Made by a program: the position numbers and the translations under genes
Assembly: GCA_947174085.1 (NCBI GenBank)
Contig: CAMWHN010000002.1
Location: 1 to 31,921 of the forward strand
DNA from: an uncultured Ruminococcus sp.
Lineage (GTDB): Bacteria; Bacillota; Clostridia; Oscillospirales; Ruminococcaceae
Length of the DNA: 31,921 bases
Direction of reading: 5' to 3'
The notes under the pieces: model-generated
Databases searched by the model: none
What the model saw: the letters and a program-made list of their open reading frames with translations, nothing else
Told to the model about the DNA's origin: nothing
Part shown: positions 8,397 to 15,400 of the stretch, in pieces
How the letters are laid out: each line of letters starts with the position of its first letter
Numbering within the stretch: the first letter of the stretch is position 1

Positions 8397-8432
8397 ATAT
8401 GCTATTATAGCATATCTTTTACAAAATTGCAA
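8397..8432 (-). promoter_or_regulatory. Promoter of the zinc-ribbon gene with a 19-bp palindrome over the -10
   Basis: On the minus strand, TTGCAA (8432-8427) and TATAAT (8409-8404) have a 17-nt spacer, with TATGC directly before the -10. A perfect palindrome with arms ATATGCTAT (8397-8405) and ATAGCATAT (8407-8415) is centred on the -10 box, which suggests an operator. The palindrome lies mostly upstream of the expected transcript start. Confidence 0.6.
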
Positions 8433-8470
8433 GCCTTATTTCTAAAAATTTCATCAAATTTCACATTTTT

Positions 8471-8851
8471 TTATTCTAATGGATTATCACAGTGCCACTG
8501 CGGAACAAATTTATTTAAATTTTTAATATATATTAAAATATTTGCATATAATTCCTGCCAGCCAATCACTTCAATTAATTTATTTTCTGTTAAACAAGCT
8601 TCATTAATATCATAATCTTTGGCGATATATTCTGACGGCACTGTATAAACATGTATTCTAAATAACGCATTATTGCCCTCTTGTTGTGATTTAATTTTTT
8701 TATTCCAACATAGTAGTTCACCATTAGAATGATACTCAAAAGAATGAATTGTGATGAATCTTCTATTAATTTCGTCATGTGTAGGCAGTTCACATGCTAA
8801 TATCACGCCAGTTAGCAAATTATTAATTTGTTTGAAATTAAATTCTTGCAT
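8471..8851 (-). CDS. Hypothetical protein downstream of citrate synthase
   Basis: I do not recognise this 126-residue protein. It starts MQEFNFKQINNLL, has no signal peptide or membrane segment, and is a mixed charged sequence with a few Trp and Cys (ELLCWNKKI, WHCDNPLE) that do not form a metal-binding pattern. It begins 6 nt after the citrate synthase stop. Its only ribosome site is a weak GAAAGA overlapping that stop, so translation is probably coupled to the upstream gene. Co-transcription with citrate synthase is likely, but a functional link is not shown. Confidence 0.7.
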   Translation of the reverse strand: MQEFNFKQINNLLTGVILACELPTHDEINRRFITIHSFEYHSNGELLCWNKKIKSQQEGNNALFRIHVYTVPSEYIAKDYDINEACLTENKLIEVIGWQELYANILIYIKNLNKFVPQWHCDNPLE

Positions 8852-8857
8852 TATTTT

Positions 8858-10222
8858 TTATCTTTCTGCCATAGGTGTATAACGGCGAGGCTCTACAACG
8901 GCTTTATATGCCGGACGAATAATTTTATTAGAATTAATTAATTCTTCAATACGATGTGCAGACCAGCCGGCAATTCTAGCAATTGCAAAAATTGGTGTAA
9001 ATAATTCTTCTGGCAAGCCTAGCATTCTGTAAACAAAGCCACTATAAAAATCAACGTTTGCACAAACGCCTTTATAAATTTTTCTTTCAGAAGCAATGAC
9101 TTCAGAAGCAAGACGTTCTACTGTTGCATATAATTCATATTCTTTTTCACGACCTTTTTCTACAGATAATTTCTGCACAAAGCTTTTAAATACTTTTGCT
9201 CTTGGGTCTGAAATAGAATATACTGCATGCCCCATGCCATAAATCAACCCTGAATGGTCAAACCCTTCTTTATGTAACAGAGAACGCAAATAATTTTTAA
9301 TTTCGTCTTCGTCTTTCCAATCTTTGACATTGTCCATTAAATCATCAAACATTTCACAAACTTTGATATTTGCACCACCATGTTTTGGACCTTTTAAAGA
9401 ACCCAATGCGGCGGCAATTGCAGAATAAGTATCTGTGCCGGACGAAGAAACAACATGTACTGTAAAAGTCGAATTATTACCGCCACCATGTTCTGCATGC
9501 AATACCAGAGCTAAATCTAATAATTTTGCTTCTAAAGGTGTAAATTTAGAATCTGGTCTTAGCATATATAAAATATTTTCTGCAAGTGATAATTTCCGAT
9601 TCGGCTGATGAATAATTAAACTCTCACCGGCTTTAAAATTATATGCTTGATAACCATAAACAGAAATTAACGGAAATAAACTGATTAAAGACAAGCACTG
9701 TCGCAATACATTCGGAATAGAAATATCATTTGCACACTGGTCATAAGAATATAATGCAAGTACACATTTTGCAAGTGTATTCATCATGTTATCACTAGGT
9801 GCTTTCATAATAACATCTCTGGTAAATACAGACGGCAAATAACGCAAATCAGCTAATAATTCCGTGAAATCCTGCAATTGCTTTTTATTTGGCAATCTTC
9901 CAAATAATAATAAATATATAGTTTCTTCAAATCCTAATCTATCATCAGCAATAAATCCAGCAACAAGTTCTTTTACATCAATACCCCTGTAATATAATTC
10001 TCCCTCACAAGGCATTGTCACACCATCAACGGTTTTAGATGCTACTACATTTCCAATGTAAGTTAATCCGGCAAGTACGCCCTTTCCGTTCAAATCTCGA
10101 AGACCTCTTTTAACATCAAATTTTGTGTATAAATCGGGATTGATTGGAAATTCTGCTTTGCAAATTCCTGCAAGTTCCTCAATTAAAGGACATGCCGCTT
10201 CTGAATAATCATAACGTGCCAT
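8858..10222 (-). CDS. gltA: Citrate synthase
   Basis: A 454-residue enzyme condensing oxaloacetate and acetyl-CoA to citrate and CoA. The triad fits the family: H245 (LHAEHGGGNNS), H332 (GMGHAVYS) and D391 (NVDFYSG). Substrate-binding segments YYRGIDVKEL near residue 75 and GLPEELFTPIFAIARIAGW near 400 are present. An in-frame ATG at 10342 would add a Lys/Phe-rich extension reading through the promoter region. The ATG at 10222, about 11 nt behind AAAGGA and giving MARYDYSEA, is the better start. Length and N-terminal segment resemble citrate synthases of Clostridia, where they feed glutamate synthesis rather than a full cycle. A palindrome in its promoter spacer suggests repression. A 2-methylcitrate activity cannot be excluded by sequence. 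Confidence 0.93.
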   Translation of the reverse strand: MARYDYSEAACPLIEELAGICKAEFPINPDLYTKFDVKRGLRDLNGKGVLAGLTYIGNVVASKTVDGVTMPCEGELYYRGIDVKELVAGFIADDRLGFEETIYLLLFGRLPNKKQLQDFTELLADLRYLPSVFTRDVIMKAPSDNMMNTLAKCVLALYSYDQCANDISIPNVLRQCLSLISLFPLISVYGYQAYNFKAGESLIIHQPNRKLSLAENILYMLRPDSKFTPLEAKLLDLALVLHAEHGGGNNSTFTVHVVSSSGTDTYSAIAAALGSLKGPKHGGANIKVCEMFDDLMDNVKDWKDEDEIKNYLRSLLHKEGFDHSGLIYGMGHAVYSISDPRAKVFKSFVQKLSVEKGREKEYELYATVERLASEVIASERKIYKGVCANVDFYSGFVYRMLGLPEELFTPIFAIARIAGWSAHRIEELINSNKIIRPAYKAVVEPRRYTPMAER

Positions 10223-10277
10223 AATTTCATTGTTCCTTTCTGATTTCTTTTTTATATTTTTTAGATATATAATTTTT

Positions 10278-10306
10278 ATTATAACACTTTCTTTGAAGAA
10301 AGTCAA
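10278..10306 (-). promoter_or_regulatory. Promoter of citrate synthase with palindromic candidate operator
   Basis: On the minus strand, TTGACT (10306-10301) and TATAAT (10283-10278) have a 17-nt spacer. Within it is a perfect inverted repeat, ACTTTCTT (10286-10293) and AAGAAAGT (10296-10303), with a 2-nt centre, overlapping the -35. A repressor there would block polymerase. Confidence 0.7.
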
Positions 10307-10350
10307 CAAAAAAGCAAAAAAAGTTTTTTGAATTTTATTCATTTTACCTC

Positions 10351-10379
10351 TTTACAAATTTAATTTTTTATGCTATAAT
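10351..10379 (+). promoter_or_regulatory. Promoter of tRNA-Pro
   Basis: TTTACA (10351-10356) and TATAAT (10374-10379) with a 17-nt spacer and TATGC before the -10, about 42 nt ahead of the tRNA. Confidence 0.8.
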
Positions 10380-10421
10380 ATTCCTTGTTGGAATAGAGTT
10401 TATTAAAATTTGTAAATTTAT

Positions 10422-10495
10422 CGAGGTGTGGCTCAGTTTGGTAGAGCACTACGTTCGGGACGTAGGGGTCGCAGGTTCGAATCCTGTCACCTCGA
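10422..10495 (+). tRNA. tRNA-Pro (anticodon CGG)
   Basis: A full cloverleaf can be drawn: acceptor CGAGGTG with CACCTCG, D stem GCTC/GAGC, anticodon stem CTACG/CGTAG with loop TTCGGGA (anticodon CGG, reading CCG), T stem GCAGG/CCTGT with TTCGAAT, and discriminator A. CCA is not encoded. A terminator follows at once, so it is transcribed alone. Confidence 0.97.
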
Positions 10496-10505
10496 CTACA
10501 CAAAT

Positions 10506-10546
10506 AACCCTGTATTTCTGAAAAGATAGAAATACAGGGTTTTTTA
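10506..10546. terminator. Terminator after tRNA-Pro
   Basis: A perfect 14-bp stem, 10506-10519 with 10528-10541, has an 8-nt loop and a T6 tail on the plus strand. It lies between the tRNA and the convergent zinc-ribbon membrane gene, so it may serve both. Confidence 0.92.
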
Positions 10547-10566
10547 TGTCATATAAAATAATAATT

Positions 10567-10902
10567 CTAAACTGCTATCCAGTCCATGAAATATGCAATC
10601 AGAAAACATATGCCAAGTAAAATTAAACAAATACCGTAGATAATAGCCAATGCTTTGGCGATTCTGTTTGACAAGGGTTTCTTAGTAATATCTTTTTTCC
10701 ACCCGCATTGTGTACAAATAAGTATTGTTTGTTTCTGTACAGACTTTCTGCTCAATAGTGCTATCCAGCCAATAACAGGTATCAGCATTAATAATGCTCT
10801 GCCTATTGTATCAACAAAAGAATATTCAACTGGCACATAATTTTCTTGTTTTTGTACAAAAAAACTCCCACAGTTTTTACACTGAATATTTTTTTTATTC
10901 AT
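10567..10902 (-). CDS. Small zinc-ribbon membrane protein
   Basis: A 111-residue protein with a split zinc-binding pattern, CKNCG at residues 8-12 and CTQCG near 64-68. Between them is a hydrophobic stretch (ALLMLIPVIGWIALL), and near the C-terminus a membrane segment (AIIYGICLILLGICFLIAYF). A good ribosome site AGGAGA precedes the ATG. It is the last gene of the minus-strand run, 38 nt after the TPM-protein gene, so it is probably co-transcribed with the ydjI-G-H-like module. It could be an accessory subunit of that complex. No known family was recognised. Confidence 0.7.
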   Translation of the reverse strand: MNKKNIQCKNCGSFFVQKQENYVPVEYSFVDTIGRALLMLIPVIGWIALLSRKSVQKQTILICTQCGWKKDITKKPLSNRIAKALAIIYGICLILLGICFLIAYFMDWIAV

Positions 10903-10940
10903 ATTTTATCTCCTATTTTACGCTAATATCAAACAAATTA

Positions 10941-11840
10941 TTATCTATGATGACCGCCACCGCCGTGACCGCCACTGCTGTGACCGCCTCCGTGGTGACC
11001 ACCGCCACCATGACCGCCACTGCTGGAGCTGATATGTGTCTTGTTGGTGCGAGTGCGAACAAATCTGTCATATTGTTGTCTATAAATCACAGTTTTTTTA
11101 TTCACATAATTTGTTGGTGTTAAAGCGTGTTGGAATTTATAATGCGATTTGACAACAAGATAAGTAATTACTGCAATCATAATTCCTAGAATTAAGCCAA
11201 TCATACCCGATAGAAATGCTTTGTCCCATGCAAGATAGGGTTTATTTTTAGTCGTGATAATCACATTATTTTCTACATGATAATATTCATGATAACTATT
11301 ATCATAGACATAATACCGTTCTGGAATGCCCATGTCATAATAATATTTCAACTGTTCAGCAAATCCATTCACTGCACCGACAATATCTTCACTGCCGGCA
11401 GGAACAAGATATTTATCAAGCATTGTTGTCATTGCTTTGATTCTGTTATTAGAATTTGCATTTGTATAATAAAACTGTGCTAGCCCGCTTGTAGAAATAT
11501 AATCATAAGCCGGACTATGTCCCCTTAAGTCAATATAATAACATAAGCCGTCAGATTTTTTTGCAAACAGTGTATCATAAGTACTATCAGCAAGAGATTC
11601 TATTGTAGTCTCTGAATATTCCTGATAGCCTAAAATTACAATAATATTCATGCCAGTATAATCAGACGCATTTTCTAAACTTTCATAACAGAATTGATAT
11701 TCTTCCTGTGTTAATTTTCCGGCTTCGTCATATAAATAAACACTTTCACTTGTTGCTTTTACATGCATAGACATTGCAGGACAAATGCAAGTAATTAATA
11801 ATAAAATACTTGTAATAAATTTAATATAATATTTTTTCAT
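10941..11840 (-). CDS. ydjH: TPM-domain membrane protein (YdjH/YgcG-like) with Gly/His-rich tail
   Basis: The chosen start is ATG at 11840, giving 299 residues; it overlaps the upstream stop as TAATG, with AGGAGG 9 nt before it. Residues 1 to about 29 are a signal peptide (ITSILLLITCICPAMSM). A TPM-type extracytoplasmic domain (LYDEAGKLTQEEYQ...VILGYQEYSE) spans about 33-170, and one membrane helix about 207-230. The cytoplasmic end is a Gly/His-rich tail at 275-299 with seven histidines. TPM proteins usually end in a Gly/Ser-rich tail, so the His enrichment is unusual and could bind metal ions. In Bacillus subtilis the counterpart YdjH works with YdjG and YdjI; the same three types of gene lie together here in the order I-G-H. 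Confidence 0.75.
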   Translation of the reverse strand: MKKYYIKFITSILLLITCICPAMSMHVKATSESVYLYDEAGKLTQEEYQFCYESLENASDYTGMNIIVILGYQEYSETTIESLADSTYDTLFAKKSDGLCYYIDLRGHSPAYDYISTSGLAQFYYTNANSNNRIKAMTTMLDKYLVPAGSEDIVGAVNGFAEQLKYYYDMGIPERYYVYDNSYHEYYHVENNVIITTKNKPYLAWDKAFLSGMIGLILGIMIAVITYLVVKSHYKFQHALTPTNYVNKKTVIYRQQYDRFVRTRTNKTHISSSSGGHGGGGHHGGGHSSGGHGGGGHHR

Positions 11841-12895
11841 TACAAAAGTCCTCCTAAAAAGCCAATACAACCACATAGAATACTAATTAATATACAAACA
11901 AGTAATAATTTTTTAGAATTTAACGGCGGTGTTCCGGCTTGTTTTCCAGATTGCCCATTAATTGCAAAATCATATTGTTTGCCTTGATAATGAAACGTCA
12001 TGAACCAGACAGGTAATAGCATATATTGCCATTTTGTGCTTAAAACATTCATGTCAGATTGTAATACTCTTACAGAATCATAACCAGTCATAGAAGAACG
12101 CAATAACATATCACTGCCATTTACGGCACGGTTACGCACACGAGGGAATACCTGTGCTTTATTGACATCATATTTATCAGATAAAAAACCGCTTAAATAA
12201 CTCATTTCAAAATTCACAGTGTCTCGATAATCAAACGGTTCAATGGCTTCCATGAGATTATCATCTACTTTGCTTTGTCCGTCAGCCGGAATGCCATTAA
12301 AATCTAAATCTGCTTCACGGAATACATCAAATTCACTAATTTCTGTATATTTATAATCTCCAGAAGTCCAATGTTTCAATTTATGACAGTCAGCATGCAT
12401 GATACCATGTACATGACAATCTGCAACCCAGAACGGCACATAAACGCCATGTAAATGTACTAATTGACTTTCAGAAATAAAGTCTTTTGGCAAGAATTTG
12501 CGTTTTTTGCACCAGTTTCTAAAAATCTGTACAGCTTCTTCACGAGAAATTTTAAACGGAATGACTTTAGAGGGCTTATATTCTCCGGAGAGTCTGCCTT
12601 TTAAAATTACTGGGTTATGACAATATAAACATTCAGTTGCCGTTGTATCAGAATCTGTCATTAATTCAGCTCCACAGCTTTGGCAAATAAATAATTGATT
12701 TTGTTCAGCAAATTCGTCACTTGCTGAGGCTTGTTCCTGTTGTTCCCGTTGCATTTGTTCATTAGCTTGCTTGCATTCTTCCGGTGTGAAAAAACTATCA
12801 CAATATTCACAGGCAAAGCCCTGCTTTTTGGGATTAAATCTTAAATCTGCACTGCAATTCGGGCATTTATACTGTATACTTTCTAAAGAACTCAT
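11840..12895 (-). CDS. ydjG: Zinc-ribbon membrane protein (YdjG-like)
   Basis: About 351 residues from the ATG at 12895 (MSSLESIQYKCPNC). An in-frame ATG at 12937 would overlap the upstream gene and lacks a good ribosome site. The first zinc ribbon is CPNC...CEYC (residues 11-32) and the second is CQSCG...CLYC (about 70-95), so the N-terminus resembles the TFIIB/PriA-like ribbons of this family. The large middle region has PSKVIPFKISREEA, YVPFWVADCHVHG and YMLLPVWFMTFHYQGK, conserved-looking segments of YdjG-type proteins. A C-terminal membrane helix (LLLVCILISILCGCIGFLGGLL) ends the protein. It is translationally coupled to the TPM gene by TAATG. In B. subtilis, YdjG and YdjH are reported to anchor PspA at the membrane under envelope stress. 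Confidence 0.75.
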   Translation of the reverse strand: MSSLESIQYKCPNCSADLRFNPKKQGFACEYCDSFFTPEECKQANEQMQREQQEQASASDEFAEQNQLFICQSCGAELMTDSDTTATECLYCHNPVILKGRLSGEYKPSKVIPFKISREEAVQIFRNWCKKRKFLPKDFISESQLVHLHGVYVPFWVADCHVHGIMHADCHKLKHWTSGDYKYTEISEFDVFREADLDFNGIPADGQSKVDDNLMEAIEPFDYRDTVNFEMSYLSGFLSDKYDVNKAQVFPRVRNRAVNGSDMLLRSSMTGYDSVRVLQSDMNVLSTKWQYMLLPVWFMTFHYQGKQYDFAINGQSGKQAGTPPLNSKKLLLVCILISILCGCIGFLGGLL

Positions 12896-12917
12896 AAAAT
12901 TAAATTTATCCTTTCTG

Positions 12918-13958
12918 TCATGAAGACCGTTTCGCACCGCATTTCGGGCAGAAATTACCTGTATTCAGCAAACCACATGTACAATTCCAAAATTGTGATG
13001 CATCTGGTTTTTCTCTGCCACATACCGCACAAAAATTCCCATAATTCTGCGAACCACATCGGCAAGCCCATGCTTTTTGCAAATCCACAGAAGCAGAATG
13101 TTCAGGAATATGTAAACTCTGGTTAATCGGCTGTTGACTAAGCATTGTGTTTCTACTGCGAATATTAATTAATTCCCGACTGTTTTCGTCATAGCTGATA
13201 TTGCCAATGCCGACTGAAACTAAGTCAATGCCTCGTTGGTCTTTCCAAAGAGCATTTAATTGCTGATTAAGATAAGCTACAATCTCCCCACTTCTTGCGC
13301 CTAAATTAGAAATTCTTACACCGTTCTGTGACATATTGCTCACAGCACTTTGTAACGCCATTAAAAATTCTTCTAAATACTGGTCAGATAATACTTGTGT
13401 ACTAACTTGATTTGCATTTCTGGGGACAACTTCTTCAAAAAATTTTAACGGGTCTGAAATTTTAATAGAATACGTTCCATGACAACGGATAAATAATTCA
13501 GCGTTATAAAAATTATCAAAATATTGCAATGGATTTCGAGTGCCGAATTTTAAATTTTTAATTTCTTGCAAGTTAATAAAATAAACTTCTTGACTTGTGG
13601 ACGGCTGACCGCCGTACTTAATTCTATGAAACGTTTCTTTCACAGCAGAACTTAATTCCCCATTAAACATAGATGGCGCATTAGATAAATATACTTCGTA
13701 ATAGCCTTCTGACGCACAGTAATCTACAATTTGACCGCCATCACACAGAATCATTAATTGATTTGGTGCAATCATGATTTTTGAACCATTTGTAATTGTA
13801 TGAATTGGTGTATAGGCGTTACCGTTTTTATTTTTGGTTACACGCACACCCCTTGTGACAAGCGTATTATTACCCATTCTGTCTGAAATAATATAATCTA
13901 GCCACTGTCCGGCAAGAGAACTACTAACCGCATTAAAAGTCGCACGGATAATGCCCAT
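12918..13958 (-). CDS. ydjI: SPFH-domain protein with C-terminal zinc ribbons (YdjI-like)
   Basis: About 346 residues from ATG at 13958, 8 nt after AAAGGAG. A GTG three codons earlier overlaps that site and is less likely. It begins MGIIRATFNAVSSSLAGQWLDYI, typical of YdjI (the so-called virion core protein group). An SPFH/band-7-like core follows with NLKFGTRNPLQYFDNFY and RCHGTYSIKISDPLKFF. The C-terminus carries two treble-clef or ribbon motifs, CRCGSQ...CAVCG and CTCGLL...CPKCG. SPFH proteins form membrane-associated scaffolds. With ydjG and ydjH downstream, it forms a recognised envelope-stress module. No pspA gene is adjacent, unlike in B. subtilis. Confidence 0.8.
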   Translation of the reverse strand: MGIIRATFNAVSSSLAGQWLDYIISDRMGNNTLVTRGVRVTKNKNGNAYTPIHTITNGSKIMIAPNQLMILCDGGQIVDYCASEGYYEVYLSNAPSMFNGELSSAVKETFHRIKYGGQPSTSQEVYFINLQEIKNLKFGTRNPLQYFDNFYNAELFIRCHGTYSIKISDPLKFFEEVVPRNANQVSTQVLSDQYLEEFLMALQSAVSNMSQNGVRISNLGARSGEIVAYLNQQLNALWKDQRGIDLVSVGIGNISYDENSRELINIRSRNTMLSQQPINQSLHIPEHSASVDLQKAWACRCGSQNYGNFCAVCGREKPDASQFWNCTCGLLNTGNFCPKCGAKRSS

Positions 13959-13993
13959 TGTAACCACTCCTTTCTTGTTTTAATTTTAATTTA

Positions 13994-14611
13994 TTATTCT
14001 CTTTCTAAAGCTGAACATGACAGAACAATTTCATTCACGCCGTTTTCATAACTATCTGGTTCTGTATCAGCCCATAGATTCGTACCGACAATAAACCAGA
14101 TAGTATCTGCTTCATTGTACCATGAATTTTCTTTGATGACACCATATTCTGCATAGTCCGAAGAAGAAACACTTTCGCCGTACCAGTCATATAACTGTGA
14201 ATATATGATATCATAGGATTCTAAAAGTTCTTCTTCAGAATAGGGATAACTTAAATTATCATATTCCCCTGTTCCACCAATATGGCAACCATAGCAAACA
14301 AGTGTGTCATCGTCTTGAAATTCTAAAAACAACTGTGCTGTCATGTCAATATCAATATCAAAAACAGTGATTTTATCCAGATAATAGCCATATTCGACTG
14401 TATTCTTATAGCCATAAGTTCTATTATCTTCACTATAAGCATAATCAGCTCCCATTGCTTCTACGATTGCAAACACTTCATCTTTTGACATGCCAATAGA
14501 AATACCTGAAATCATTTCTTTTACGTCAGTATCTTCTATATTACAACCCGATAATAAATTCGCAATAATTAAAATACCTGTGATTGCAAATAATTTTTTA
14601 CTAACTTTCAT
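13994..14611 (-). CDS. Lipoprotein with SmpA/OmlA-like start, unknown function
   Basis: A 205-residue lipoprotein with signal peptide and lipobox LLSGC (cysteine 23). After it comes IGMSKDEVFAIVEAMG, similar to the GMSxxEV turn of SmpA/OmlA-type or BLIP-like small domains. The rest is strongly acidic and Tyr/Ser-rich (SYPYSEEELLESYDIIYSQLYDWYGES). No catalytic motif is seen. A ribosome site GAGAGGG precedes the ATG. Its first 24 residues and ribosome site are matched by the 31-codon gene at 15365-15270 on the other side of the CPBP gene, so one is a partial copy of the other. Its place inside the run may link it to envelope maintenance, which is inference. Confidence 0.75.
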   Translation of the reverse strand: MKVSKKLFAITGILIIANLLSGCNIEDTDVKEMISGISIGMSKDEVFAIVEAMGADYAYSEDNRTYGYKNTVEYGYYLDKITVFDIDIDMTAQLFLEFQDDDTLVCYGCHIGGTGEYDNLSYPYSEEELLESYDIIYSQLYDWYGESVSSSDYAEYGVIKENSWYNEADTIWFIVGTNLWADTEPDSYENGVNEIVLSCSALERE

Positions 14612-14642
14612 AAAATATTACCCTCTCTGTAAGCTGTGACTG

Positions 14643-15254
14643 CTAAAACAAAAGAAATGCTGAACAAACTCCAGAAAATATATTTGCGATTGCGTGTATG
14701 CACCAACTAGGCAGGATAGAACCATCTGCTTTCTGTTCATTCACATATCCCATACACCATGCAATTCCTCCTGTGAATCCTATAATGAGAATTGCTCGTG
14801 GTATGTCTGTCAGCATAAAAAACATAGCACCATGCAATAATCCAAACAAAAGACTTTGTACTGCATTTCCTATTAAAAATCCAAATTTGTGAGAAAGTCT
14901 TTTTAATAAAAATCCTCTAAATAGAAGTTCTTCTGGAAATGAAGTATTCAAAACTGCATAAACCAAAACTGCGGGCAACGCTTTCATTCCTAAACCCAAA
15001 AATTCGGACGTTGCTGTTTCGATATTTCTTACAGTATAAAGTATGAACACCGACACAGCCAAGAAAACAATTGTTGTCCCCACAATCCACAGAGCTGTTT
15101 TGTTTTCTTTTGGGGAGGCAATCCGCTTTATGCCAATCCATTGAAAAAAGTTAATTTTTCTCCTTGCTGTTATACACCACCATATAAACGGGATTAATGC
15201 GAATAATAAAATTTGCACAATGCTACTCAGTATTTTTTGTGTTAATAAATTCAT
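14643..15254 (-). CDS. CPBP-family intramembrane glutamic protease
   Basis: A 203-residue membrane protein with about six hydrophobic segments. The three CPBP motifs are present: EELLFRG (E108, E109, R113), FGLLHG (H141) and IHAIAN (H187, N191). Such proteins (Abi/Rce1-like) are intramembrane proteases, often linked to bacteriocin self-immunity or processing of prenylated or secreted peptides. Here no bacteriocin gene is recognised, although a 31-residue lipopeptide-like gene lies 15 nt upstream in the same run. A good ribosome site TAGGAG overlaps the end of that small gene. The family call is firm and the substrate unknown. Confidence 0.9.
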   Translation of the reverse strand: MNLLTQKILSSIVQILLFALIPFIWWCITARRKINFFQWIGIKRIASPKENKTALWIVGTTIVFLAVSVFILYTVRNIETATSEFLGLGMKALPAVLVYAVLNTSFPEELLFRGFLLKRLSHKFGFLIGNAVQSLLFGLLHGAMFFMLTDIPRAILIIGFTGGIAWCMGYVNEQKADGSILPSWCIHAIANIFSGVCSAFLLF

Positions 15255-15269
15255 TTTTCTGCGCTCCTA

Positions 15270-15365
15270 CTAATTTCGGGTTTTCTCACTTGTATTGCAA
15301 TCTGATAATAAATTAGTAATAATTAAAATGCTTGCGATTGCAAACAATTTTTTATTAATGCTCAT
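15270..15365 (-). CDS. 31-codon lipoprotein-like peptide, probably a truncated paralogue
   Basis: An ATG at 15365 opens a 31-codon frame beginning MSINKKLFAIASILII, with a cysteine at residue 23 (LLSDC) followed by NTSEKTRN and a stop. It aligns without gaps with the first 24 residues of the lipoprotein at 14611-13994 (17 identical by eye), and its ribosome site and spacer match closely (AGAGAAAGTAATATTTT against AGAGAGGGTAATATTTT). The mature part of the lipoprotein is missing. Asp at the -1 position of the lipobox is unfavourable for signal peptidase II. The simplest reading is a decayed copy left by a duplication or recombination that now brackets the CPBP gene. A short expressed lipopeptide or signal-peptide pheromone is possible but unproven. 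Confidence 0.6.
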   Translation of the reverse strand: MSINKKLFAIASILIITNLLSDCNTSEKTRN

Positions 15366-15400
15366 AAAATATTACTTTCTCTTGCAGTTATATAAATATA

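Noticed and set aside
10223..10342. Longer N-terminus for citrate synthase
   Set aside because: It would translate through the promoter and leader and adds a Lys/Phe-rich stretch foreign to the family; the ATG at 10222 has a ribosome site.
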